The position numbers and the translations under genes were made by a program. Source: Verrucomicrobiales bacterium (GTDB lineage Bacteria; Verrucomicrobiota; Verrucomicrobiia; Verrucomicrobiales; Akkermansiaceae). Taken from it: a DNA stretch of 10,564 bases. Location of the stretch: assembly GCA_003527555.1 (NCBI GenBank), contig DPWT01000191.1:2394-12957 (forward strand), written 5' to 3'. Shown piece after piece: positions 1 through 6,264 of the stretch; positions within the stretch are counted from its first letter, which is position 1, and every line of letters begins with the position of its first letter. The notes below the pieces were generated by a model that saw only the letters and a program-made list of their open reading frames with translations, did not search any database and was not told where the DNA came from.

Positions 1-320
1 ATCTCAGCAGTGAGGCTCACTCGAGCACCAGCAGGTTTTGCAAGCCAACGCACATCGTCCACAAGACCACTCTCATAAAGGCTGCGAACATCGTCATCGA
101 GATTTGAGGCACTGTATTTCTGTCCAGCACGCACCCCCATAAAACCCCGCAGCTTCGCTTCATCTACAGTTTTGGTTCCCTTGAAACGTATCGTCACTGA
201 AGAAATAGTTTTTCCTTCAAAATTTTGAGCTTTTGCCGTGATGATGGAACCTAACATTACGAACAATCCCGCAAATATTGTGATACATTGTGGGATACGA
301 TTAGAAATTATTTTGGACAT
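1..320 (-). CDS. bamA: BamA/Omp85-family outer-membrane protein assembly factor, N-terminal part (gene cut by window edge)
   Basis: This is the first 106 codons of a minus-strand gene starting with ATG at 320-318 and still open at base 1. Residues 1-31 form a signal peptide: a basic start (MSK..NR), a hydrophobic core, and a likely cleavage site after AKA (29-31). Residues 36-106 read as one POTRA domain, with the family pattern of a strand (ISSVTIRFKG), a helix beginning at TVDEAKLRGF, a conserved G-x-x-Y turn (GQKYS), and a helix ending LYESGLVDDVRW. POTRA domains in Omp85 proteins act in the periplasm and guide outer-membrane beta-barrel precursors; BamA carries several before its own barrel. 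The missing part should hold further POTRAs and the barrel. The gene lies 145 bp downstream of tsaB on the same strand. TamA or another surface-antigen protein is possible, but a first POTRA right after the signal peptide in a housekeeping setting favours BamA. Confidence 0.72.
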   Translation of the reverse strand, partial: MSKIISNRIPQCITIFAGLFVMLGSIITAKAQNFEGKTISSVTIRFKGTKTVDEAKLRGFMGVRAGQKYSASNLDDDVRSLYESGLVDDVRWLAKPAGARVSLTAE

Positions 321-451
321 GCGTGCTAATGGTGTGGGTTAAATAGTTACCCATGTCACTATCTAACATCTTTTCAGTCAAGGCGAATCCCAACTGTTTT
401 GGTAGGCAACTTGGATTAGAATGATTACCTTTAACTACATAATTAGCGACT

Positions 452-469
452 TTGAGATGATTATCTCAA
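452..469. repeat. Short perfect inverted repeat overlapping the tsaB stop codon
   Basis: TTGAGAT (452-458) and ATCTCAA (463-469) form a perfect 7-bp stem with a 4-base loop. The right arm covers the tsaB stop codon (466-468). On the minus strand no T-run follows the hairpin, so it does not look like a standard intrinsic terminator. It may protect the 3' end of the tsaB message, or be chance. The rest of 321-465, upstream of the bamA-like gene, shows no promoter I would defend. Confidence 0.35.
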
Positions 470-1134
470 CGTAGCAGCGGATGCCCAGGCTTGGCTTTTG
501 AGGTGAAAGGTGCACGCAAATAGGTCGGAGAGAGCGGGAGCTTGATAAGTGCATCACGACGAGTTGGGCTCAGATCTTGCCATGTATCGATCAGGTAATG
601 CGCCTCTGGTCGCACGCGCTCAACGCTCTGTGACAAGGCATCACTGAGTTGAAATGACGCAGGATCATCAAAAGTGAACAAAGTTATATTCCCCGCTGAT
701 ATCAGTTTTTTTTCGAACTCCTCATGATTCATCAATTCTACCGGTGCTGCCTCACCTACATCATTGATCTTGCTTATGTAATAGAGCCCTCGTCGAGCAT
801 CCCCCACTGCCATGGATGGTGCGATTTGCCGGGCAAAAAAGGTAGCCGCAAACGACCCCAAACCAACAGCAGGGCAATTGTGTGCAAGTGCCACTCCCTG
901 TCCCACAGCAATTCCGATACGAGTACCACTATAACTGCCAGGCCCAGTGCCAACGATTACGAGGTCAAGTTTTAGCTCACCAAGTTCGCCTAATAAATTT
1001 TCTATGGCATTAAACACCATCGAGTTATGATTTCTATCGCTAGCGAACTGCTGCTTAAACACACAGCCACCATTCACCCATAGCGCCACACTTGCCTCCG
1101 GAACACAGGTTTCTATCGCTAAAATCGCCTTCAC
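466..1134 (-). CDS. tsaB: TsaB, partner protein of tRNA N6-threonylcarbamoyladenosine (t6A) synthesis
   Basis: TsaB (formerly YeaZ) is the non-catalytic ASKHA-fold partner of TsaD. With TsaE they transfer the threonylcarbamoyl group made by TsaC to A37 of ANN-decoding tRNAs in the cytoplasm. Family marks are all present: the N-terminal strand ILAIETC (4-10), the glycine-rich signature GTGPGSYSGTRIG (62-74, usual form GPGSFTGLRIG), and DARRGLYY (112-119). The 222-residue length is close to the roughly 230 of E. coli TsaB. The start is GTG at 1134-1132. The only nearby ATG (1136-1134) is in another frame and is followed at once by TGA. No Shine-Dalgarno sequence precedes the start. The gene is divergent from citrate synthase (183-bp gap) and lies upstream of the bamA-like gene. 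An A8 run on the coding strand (706-713) spells E-K-K in frame. Confidence 0.93.
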   Translation of the reverse strand: MKAILAIETCVPEASVALWVNGGCVFKQQFASDRNHNSMVFNAIENLLGELGELKLDLVIVGTGPGSYSGTRIGIAVGQGVALAHNCPAVGLGSFAATFFARQIAPSMAVGDARRGLYYISKINDVGEAAPVELMNHEEFEKKLISAGNITLFTFDDPASFQLSDALSQSVERVRPEAHYLIDTWQDLSPTRRDALIKLPLSPTYLRAPFTSKAKPGHPLLR

Positions 1135-1251
1135 ATGGTGAATTGTATTGTGAGAAAATAAATTACCAATGTCAGAATACAGAAAATATGACGTCCTAAT
1201 GACATAATTCCACCAGCATTCATCCTTGCATGTCAGCTAGATACCGCTTAT

Positions 1252-1279
1252 TTGACCGCACACGTGCCTATTATTTACT
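1252..1279 (+). promoter_or_regulatory. Candidate sigma70-type promoter for citrate synthase
   Basis: TTGACC (1252-1257, 5/6 to the -35 consensus) is followed after 16 bases by TTTACT (1274-1279, 4/6 to the -10 consensus). Transcription would start near 1286, leaving a leader of about 32 bases before the ATG at 1318. This is the best match in the 183-bp divergent gap, but the -10 is weak. The gap must also hold the tsaB promoter on the other strand, which I cannot place. Confidence 0.3.
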
Positions 1280-1317
1280 GCATACCTCTCTGTTAACTAC
1301 TATTAAAAATACTGATT

Positions 1318-2448
1318 ATGTCTGATTACGCCAAGGGACTCGAAGGAGTCGTCGCCAATGAATCGAGCCTCAGCAAGGTCGAAGGCCTGGAGGGAAAACT
1401 CTCCTACCTCGGCTATGATATAGATGACCTAGTCAACGGTTGCACCTTTGAAGAAGTCACCTACCTCTTGCACAACGGAAAACTGCCAAACCAATCTGAG
1501 CTTGATACCTTTTGTGTGAGCTTGCGCAGCCGACGCGAATTACCTCAGGGAGTAATCGATTTTCTGAAAACTGCCCCCAAAGACGCATTGCCAATGGACA
1601 TTATCCGCACAGGTGTCTCGATGCTAGGCCTGACTGATAAGCGTGCAAAAATCGGCGAGCCCGATCATGAAGCCAACCGGGAAGTCGCTCTATCGATCGT
1701 GGCCCAGATACCCACTATCGTTGCATACTACCACCGCTCACGCCAAGGTCTTGATTTTCCTGAAGTTCGTAGCGACCTCTCCGAGGCTGCTCACTTTCTT
1801 TACCTAGTTAATGGTGAGGTTCCAAGTGATGCCGCGGCACGCACACTCGACATCGCCTACATTATTCATGCTGACCATGGCATGAATGCTTCCACATTTT
1901 CTTCGCGAGTCACAGTAGCCACTTTGAGCGATATTTACTCAGCAATTACTTCAGCTGTTGGCACCCTGAAGGGCCCATTGCACGGTGGAGCCAATGAGGG
2001 TGTGATCCACATGCTTGAGGAAATCGGCGAAGAAGACAAAGTAGATGCCTACGTCGAAGACTGTCTTGCCAACAAAAAGAAAATCATGGGTATCGGCCAC
2101 CGCGTATACAAGGTACTCGATCCACGTGCGCCACATCTGCAAAAGATGGCAATCAAACTCACCGAGGAGCTGGGTGAACCGAAGTGGATTAATATGTCCA
2201 ATCGTATTGCCGAGATCATGCGCGAGCGTAAGGGATTAAATGCAAACGTCGATTTCTACTCGGCTACCGTTTATTACTCACTGGGCATCCCAACCGATCT
2301 GTTTACTCCGATCTTTGCTATTGCTCGTGCTGCCGGCTGGACCGCGCAAGTGCTTGAGCAACTGCAAGACAACCGACTCTACCGCCCACTCACCAAATAC
2401 GTGGGGCCTGCGGAAACTATGCCAGTGCCGCCGATCGAGAGCCGTTAG
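1318..2448 (+). CDS. gltA: Citrate synthase (short type, about 376 residues)
   Basis: This enzyme condenses oxaloacetate with acetyl-CoA to give citrate, the entry step of the TCA cycle, in the cytoplasm. The catalytic triad is readable: His222 in GPLHGGANE, His261 in GIGHRVYK, and Asp312 in NVDFYS. Further oxaloacetate-site residues are His187 in HADHGMNAS and the arginines of GHRVYK and RLYRPL. The N-terminus (KGLEGVVANESSLSKVEG) is the usual start of the short form. The extra N-terminal domain of the roughly 427-residue, NADH-inhibited E. coli GltA is absent, so this resembles the Bacillus/archaeal type. The sequence alone does not exclude 2-methylcitrate synthase, but no prpB or prpD neighbour is present. 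No Shine-Dalgarno sequence precedes the ATG. The gene appears monocistronic, with a strong hairpin 26 bp after the stop codon. Confidence 0.94.
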   Translation: MSDYAKGLEGVVANESSLSKVEGLEGKLSYLGYDIDDLVNGCTFEEVTYLLHNGKLPNQSELDTFCVSLRSRRELPQGVIDFLKTAPKDALPMDIIRTGVSMLGLTDKRAKIGEPDHEANREVALSIVAQIPTIVAYYHRSRQGLDFPEVRSDLSEAAHFLYLVNGEVPSDAAARTLDIAYIIHADHGMNASTFSSRVTVATLSDIYSAITSAVGTLKGPLHGGANEGVIHMLEEIGEEDKVDAYVEDCLANKKKIMGIGHRVYKVLDPRAPHLQKMAIKLTEELGEPKWINMSNRIAEIMRERKGLNANVDFYSATVYYSLGIPTDLFTPIFAIARAAGWTAQVLEQLQDNRLYRPLTKYVGPAETMPVPPIESR

Positions 2449-2473
2449 GTACAGCAAAAACTCAAACGTTCTC

Positions 2474-2509
2474 AAAAACCCTGCGGGTCATTTCCTGCAG
2501 GGTTTTTTT
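2474..2509. terminator. Intrinsic terminator after citrate synthase, probably bidirectional
   Basis: AAAAACCCTGCGGG (2474-2487) pairs with CCTGCAGGGTTTTT (2494-2507), a 14-bp stem including one G-T pair, around a 6-base loop TCATTT. On the plus strand it runs into seven T (2503-2509). On the minus strand the five A at 2474-2478 become a T-tract. It sits in the 109-bp gap between convergent genes and can therefore end both the citrate synthase transcript and the membrane-protein transcript from the right. Confidence 0.9.
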
Positions 2510-2557
2510 GTGGTATCCTCACTTGGGTTCGCAACTCAGACCTGCAGCCTTAGCTAT

Positions 2558-3175
2558 TTAGGAATCATCATCCATTTCCTGAACATTCCCCTGCCCGAAT
2601 GATGTCGTGCCATACTGCTGCTCAATCTCCAACCTACGCAATTCATTTTCAGCCATTACCTCTTGCAGATGTGCTGCCTGCGAATTCTGCTGCCAACCGT
2701 GGAACAGCCAGCAACCAGCGGCGAGCGATACCATCACCAGCAAAAAAATAACCCATGCCACTGCGCTCAATGCGTAGACCAAGGGTAACTCAATAAACCC
2801 ATTCATCGCCATGACGCCTGATCCCATCACGGCAGAAAACCAGAACCAGGTCACGTTCTTATCCGCGCGATACATCATTAACATTACCACGCCTATCAGA
2901 GGTAAAAGCACAATACCCCATAGCGAAAAGAGCAAATAGAAAGGTGCCCATAGCAATGACCATAAAACCGTCACGCCCATTTCTAGAATAATCTCGCCCA
3001 AATCACCCCACGCTCCCGCCCAAACGGCACCCGCCACCTCTGCAAAATAATACGCAATCAACGCCGCGATACACCCCAGCCACAGCGTAGATACCAGTGC
3101 CAAGACACGCTTCAGCGTTTCCCAGCAACCGTCGCCGAGCGTATCACCGGGATCAAGTGGCAATCTCATACACAC
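2558..3175 (-). CDS. Unrecognised multi-pass membrane protein with a charged C-terminal tail
   Basis: I do not recognise this 205-residue protein. Hydrophobic stretches at roughly 22-52, 66-84, 85-102, 109-128 and 131-158 suggest four or five membrane helices rich in Trp, Leu and Val. After the last helix comes a soluble tail (160-205) with a helix-prone, coiled-coil-like part around AAHLQEVMAENELRRLEIEQ and an acidic end (MDDDS). The start is uncertain: ATG at 3175 or a second ATG two codons later (MCMRL). AGG about 14 bases upstream is too far away to decide. The gene is convergent with citrate synthase and divergent from the MFS gene, so it is probably transcribed alone. A sustained membrane topology over 200 residues argues for a real gene rather than a chance frame. 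No function can be assigned. Confidence 0.68.
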   Translation of the reverse strand: MCMRLPLDPGDTLGDGCWETLKRVLALVSTLWLGCIAALIAYYFAEVAGAVWAGAWGDLGEIILEMGVTVLWSLLWAPFYLLFSLWGIVLLPLIGVVMLMMYRADKNVTWFWFSAVMGSGVMAMNGFIELPLVYALSAVAWVIFLLVMVSLAAGCWLFHGWQQNSQAAHLQEVMAENELRRLEIEQQYGTTSFGQGNVQEMDDDS

Positions 3176-3229
3176 ATTTATTCAAGCCTATCCTTGTAAC
3201 GCACGAAAATTCCGCTCAAATAACGCATC

Positions 3230-3271
3230 ACAATGGTGCTCTACACAGCTTGCTTGCAAAATCGCCATTGT
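3230..3271. repeat. Spaced 7-bp inverted repeat in the divergent gap before the MFS gene
   Basis: ACAATGG (3230-3236) and CCATTGT (3265-3271) are perfect inverted copies separated by 28 bases, with a TTGCAA palindrome between them. The pair lies in the 215-bp gap between divergent genes (3176-3390), just before the best plus-strand promoter candidate. It could be an operator pair for a regulator, but 7-bp arms at this distance can arise by chance. Confidence 0.25.
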
Positions 3272-3298
3272 TAATAAATAGTCGGAATTGACAAATTA

Positions 3299-3327
3299 TT
3301 GATATTACCAACCAACTTCAATAGAAC
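3299..3327 (+). promoter_or_regulatory. Candidate promoter for the transporter/oxidoreductase operon
   Basis: TTGATA (3299-3304) and TAGAAC (3322-3327) have the ideal 17-base spacing and match the sigma70 consensus 4/6 each. A perfect TTGACA lies at 3288-3293 but has no -10 match at a workable distance. The surroundings (3270-3350) are strongly AT-rich. The leader to the ATG at 3391 would be about 57 bases. Confidence 0.25.
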
Positions 3328-3390
3328 CATAATAATAAATGTAATTAAACCCCCTCGCGCATTTTTTACGCACAACTTAAAAACCTCACC

Positions 3391-4818
3391 ATGAGCACAA
3401 AACCTAACAACAATCTCACACGTCTCTCAATCATGATGTTCCTCCAGTTTTTTGCATGGGGAGCATGGTTTGCCACACTTGCATTGGCAATGGGAAACAA
3501 TGATCTCGGCGCATCCATCGGTGGAGCTTACGAAAGCGCACCCATCGCAGCCATTTTATCACCACTATTTTTGGGGCTCATCGCTGACCGATTATTCGCA
3601 TCGGAAAAAGTCATGGGTCTACTGATGCTCATCGGTGGCGGCATCATGTGCGCGATCGCAGTGATCGCTCCGCAAGGTGCTGATAAAGGCCCGTTAATTG
3701 TCAATCTGATGATTGCCTACATGCTCTGTTACATGCCTACTCTTGGGCTTGGTAATACCATTACCTTCACCCACCTCAAGCAAGAGCAATTCCCAAAGGC
3801 ACGAGTTTGGGGGACCATCGGCTGGATTGTTGCAGGGCTTGGCCTAGGTGCTGTTGGCTGGTCTGATTCACTAAATATTTTCTGGCTAGGAGCTGCATCC
3901 AGTATCGCTTTAGGCGCTTATTGCTTCACTCTTCCCAATACTCCTCCGCCCGCCAAAGGCAAACCAATTGATATTGGATCACTCCTCATGGTAGACGCCT
4001 TAAAGCTTCTAAAAAATCCAGCCTTTCTTGTCTTTGCTGTTTGTTCCACCCTAATCTGTATTCCTCTTGCCTATTACTACGGACAAACATCAGCTTTTTT
4101 AGGCGCGGCAGGATTCAACGAAGCCGGTGCCGCAATGACTCTCGGACAGATGTCCGAAATTGTCTTCATGGTTCTCATCCCGTTTTTCTTCCGCAAACTC
4201 GGCGTCAAAATGATGTTACTCATCGGCATGGCATGCTGGGTCGCTCGTTATGCCCTGTTTGCCTTTGGGGCACCTGACCAAATCATGTGGATGCTTCTCT
4301 TGGGTGTAGCACTGCATGGCATCTGCTACGACTTCTTTTTCGTAACTGGATTTATCTATACAGATAAAAAAGCCCCAGCAGAGATTCGTGGCCAAGCACA
4401 GTCGCTTCTGGTTTTTCTGACTCAAGGGATTGGAATGTTCTTCGGTTTCCGTATGGCATTTGGAGGTAACTGGCCATTCACCGATAAAGCGCTTCCCAAC
4501 ACCTATGCGGAATACGGCGCCGCCCCAGCCGGCCATGGTCCACTAATGGAAAACATCAAAGCCTCCAGCGAAAATACACACACAAGCTTCTGGGATAGCT
4601 TGATAGGTATGTTCGGCCAAGGCTACGCCAATGCTGTCGACTCCGAGCTTGTCACCAAGGCGATGACCGACTGGAAACAATATTGGCTTTTCCCCGCCGG
4701 CATGGCTGCCGTCATCTTCATCATTTTTGCCGTCTTCTTCTGGGACAAAGTTGACCACGATGTCGATGCCGAGGAAGTTGACGAGGCTGCCTCCCCGGAT
4801 AGCGAGAGTACTGTGTAA
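3391..4818 (+). CDS. MFS transporter of the nucleoside:H+ symporter (NupG/XapB-like) family
   Basis: This is a 475-residue, 12-helix inner-membrane permease. It follows E. coli NupG as I remember it: MFLQFFAWGAWFATL in helix 1 (NupG SFLQFCLWGSWLTTL), YMPTLGLGNTITF in helix 4, RVWGTIGWI (NupG RIWGTIGFI), the helix 8-10 region with GICYDFFFVTGFIY and IRGQAQS, and TDWKQYWLFPAG before helix 12. NupG proteins import nucleosides with protons; relatives in Planctomycetes and Verrucomicrobia often sit beside Gfo/Idh/MocA genes, so the true substrate may be a sugar or sugar derivative. About 60-70 residues between helix 11 and helix 12 (roughly 358-425) are extra compared with NupG. The C-terminus is acidic (residues about 455-475). 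The gene lies 41 bp ahead of the Tat oxidoreductase gene with no terminator between, so the two are probably one operon. No Shine-Dalgarno sequence is seen. Confidence 0.85.
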   Translation: MSTKPNNNLTRLSIMMFLQFFAWGAWFATLALAMGNNDLGASIGGAYESAPIAAILSPLFLGLIADRLFASEKVMGLLMLIGGGIMCAIAVIAPQGADKGPLIVNLMIAYMLCYMPTLGLGNTITFTHLKQEQFPKARVWGTIGWIVAGLGLGAVGWSDSLNIFWLGAASSIALGAYCFTLPNTPPPAKGKPIDIGSLLMVDALKLLKNPAFLVFAVCSTLICIPLAYYYGQTSAFLGAAGFNEAGAAMTLGQMSEIVFMVLIPFFFRKLGVKMMLLIGMACWVARYALFAFGAPDQIMWMLLLGVALHGICYDFFFVTGFIYTDKKAPAEIRGQAQSLLVFLTQGIGMFFGFRMAFGGNWPFTDKALPNTYAEYGAAPAGHGPLMENIKASSENTHTSFWDSLIGMFGQGYANAVDSELVTKAMTDWKQYWLFPAGMAAVIFIIFAVFFWDKVDHDVDAEEVDEAASPDSESTV

Positions 4819-4859
4819 TTTCCCGAAATATCAGCAAACTCATTCACGTAATTGAATCC

Positions 4860-6161
4860 ATGAACCAATCTGATTCCAGCGCAGCTGGCCAGCCACTGAC
4901 ATCACGCCGAACCGCACTGAAGGGTCTCGCTGCGATGGCAACCGTGCAGATACTCCCGAGCTACATCGCACTAGGCGGGCCTAAAGCCCCCAGCAACCAA
5001 CTCACTAAAGGCATTATCGGCTGTGGAGGAATTTCCCGCTCACACCTCGGCATGCCCGGTAAGCTGTTGGCGCTTTGCGATGTCGACAGCAAACGTCTCA
5101 GCGCCCGCCAAGCCGAGGCCAAGAAGCGAGGTGATGGTGACGTCGAAGGATACTCCGATTTCCGCGAGCTCATCGCCCGCAAGGACATCGACATCGTACA
5201 CGTAGCAACCCCACCACACTGGCATGCCATCCAAGCAATCGCTGCGGTCAAAGCAGGTAAAGATGTATGGTGTGAAAAACCAATGTCCCGCACCATCGGC
5301 GAAGGTCAGGCGATGGTGAAAGCCGTTACCGAACATGAAAAAATCTTCCGCATCAACACATGGTTCCGATTCCAATCTCGTTACTACGGCCTGAGCCGTC
5401 CAGCATCAGAGGCATGGAAAGTGGTGCACCACAAGCTTCTTGGCGACGGACCATACACCTTTAATTTAGGCACGGCATTTGTTGGCAACTGGAAGCTTGG
5501 TCAATGGTCGGGCAAGACTAACCTCAAAGAGCAAGAAATCCCCAAGCACCTCGACTACAATATGTGGCTCGGGCCAGCACCGATGAAGCCCTACAACGCT
5601 CACCGTGTCCATGGCTCGTTCCGTGGCTACTGGGACTATGATGGCGGCGGACTTGGCGACATGGGTCAGCACTACCTGGATCCCTGCCAATTCGTTCTCG
5701 GAAAAGACAACGAAAGCCCAGTGAGTGTTGAGGTTGATACACAAAAACAGCACCACGATGCCGTATTACCATGGCGCCGTATCGAACTCGTCTATGCCGA
5801 TGGCACCAAGATCATTCTTAACGCAGAGAACAAGCCTGAAGAACCGATTATAACCGGCCCCAAAGGCAGCATCTACCGCCACTTCAGAACCAAGGACGTG
5901 CCCGATCTTGATAAAAAACTCAAAGAGCTCCCTGGACCACCGCCAGTCATCACCGACTTCCATCAGGCCGTGCGCGAGCGCAAAAAGTTTGCCCTCAACG
6001 AACAAAATGGTTTCCGATCATCGACCATCATCAACATTGCCAAAGCCGCACTTCGCCTCGGCAAGCCACTGAAGTTTGATTCTGACAAACTCCAGTTTAT
6101 CGACGACATCGAGGCTAACAAGCTGATCAACCAGCCAATGCGCGGACCGTGGAAGATCTAA
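4860..6161 (+). CDS. Tat-exported Gfo/Idh/MocA-family NAD(P)-dependent oxidoreductase
   Basis: This 433-residue enzyme has a twin-arginine signal, SRRTALKG (15-22), followed by a hydrophobic stretch to about residue 40, so it is expected to be exported already folded with its cofactor. The Rossmann domain begins at GIIGCGGISRSH (51-62), and the acidic residue after the second strand is in ALCDVDS. The family's catalytic-lysine motif is CEKP (138-141). The C-terminal substrate domain contains GGGLGDMGQHYLDP (262-275), with Asp267 and His271 as likely active-site residues, the pattern of the large Planctomycetes/Verrucomicrobia subgroup. The intact EKP favours a redox enzyme over a GH109-type glycosidase, but GH109 cannot be excluded without alignment. 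Known periplasmic members such as glucose-fructose oxidoreductase keep NADP tightly bound. The gene follows the MFS gene and is closed by a strong hairpin. The substrate is unknown. Confidence 0.88.
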   Translation: MNQSDSSAAGQPLTSRRTALKGLAAMATVQILPSYIALGGPKAPSNQLTKGIIGCGGISRSHLGMPGKLLALCDVDSKRLSARQAEAKKRGDGDVEGYSDFRELIARKDIDIVHVATPPHWHAIQAIAAVKAGKDVWCEKPMSRTIGEGQAMVKAVTEHEKIFRINTWFRFQSRYYGLSRPASEAWKVVHHKLLGDGPYTFNLGTAFVGNWKLGQWSGKTNLKEQEIPKHLDYNMWLGPAPMKPYNAHRVHGSFRGYWDYDGGGLGDMGQHYLDPCQFVLGKDNESPVSVEVDTQKQHHDAVLPWRRIELVYADGTKIILNAENKPEEPIITGPKGSIYRHFRTKDVPDLDKKLKELPGPPPVITDFHQAVRERKKFALNEQNGFRSSTIINIAKAALRLGKPLKFDSDKLQFIDDIEANKLINQPMRGPWKI

Positions 6162-6192
6162 TTTAACATTTTCCATTTAGCATTTAACATTT
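6161..6192 (+). repeat. 11-bp AT-rich direct repeat between the oxidoreductase stop codon and terminator
   Basis: ATTTAACATTT occurs at 6161-6171 and again at 6182-6192, 21 bp apart (two helical turns), with the related CCATTTAG between them. The first copy begins at the last base of the stop codon. The second runs into TATAAG (6192-6197), a 5/6 match to a -10 box. It may be a binding site or a small local duplication. Confidence 0.5.
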
Positions 6193-6200
6193 ATAAGCAG

Positions 6201-6229
6201 CTGCCCCGAGAAATCTCGGGGCAGTTTTT
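6201..6229 (+). terminator. Strong intrinsic terminator between the two Gfo/Idh/MocA genes
   Basis: CTGCCCCGAG (6201-6210) and CTCGGGGCAG (6215-6224) form a perfect, GC-rich 10-bp stem with loop AAAT, followed at once by five T (6225-6229). It ends the MFS/oxidoreductase operon 40 bp after the stop codon, but lies only 35 bp before the start of the next gene on the same strand. Confidence 0.92.
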
Positions 6230-6264
6230 GCATCCTCATCAAATCACCCAATCATCGAATCACC

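Noticed and set aside
724..975. Plus-strand open frame of 83 codons
   Set aside because: It lies wholly antisense to tsaB, whose family motifs are clear, and its translation shows no domain-like pattern.
2240..2602. Plus-strand open frame of 120 codons overlapping the end of citrate synthase
   Set aside because: It is a shifted frame of the citrate synthase gene that runs through the terminator hairpin; the translation is low-complexity and unlike a protein family.
3288..3293. Perfect TTGACA as the -35 of the transporter promoter
   Set aside because: No -10-like hexamer lies 15-19 bases downstream; the nearest AT-rich boxes are too close or too far.
4216..4536. Minus-strand open frame of 106 codons
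   Set aside because: It is antisense to the conserved core of the MFS transporter and has no start context or recognisable features.
4961..5375. Two overlapping minus-strand open frames of 111 codons each
   Set aside because: Both are antisense to the Rossmann domain of the exported oxidoreductase; long antisense frames are expected from its codon use.
4860..6161. Possible GH109 NAD-dependent glycosidase
   Set aside because: The Tat signal and length fit, but the intact CEKP motif and the GGGLGDMGQHYLD signature are those of the common oxidoreductase subgroup; kept only as a remote alternative.
6161..6192. Direct repeat considered as a CRISPR-like or mobile-element end
   Set aside because: There are only two 11-bp copies, with no spacer series, no terminal inverted repeats and no transposase or cas gene nearby.
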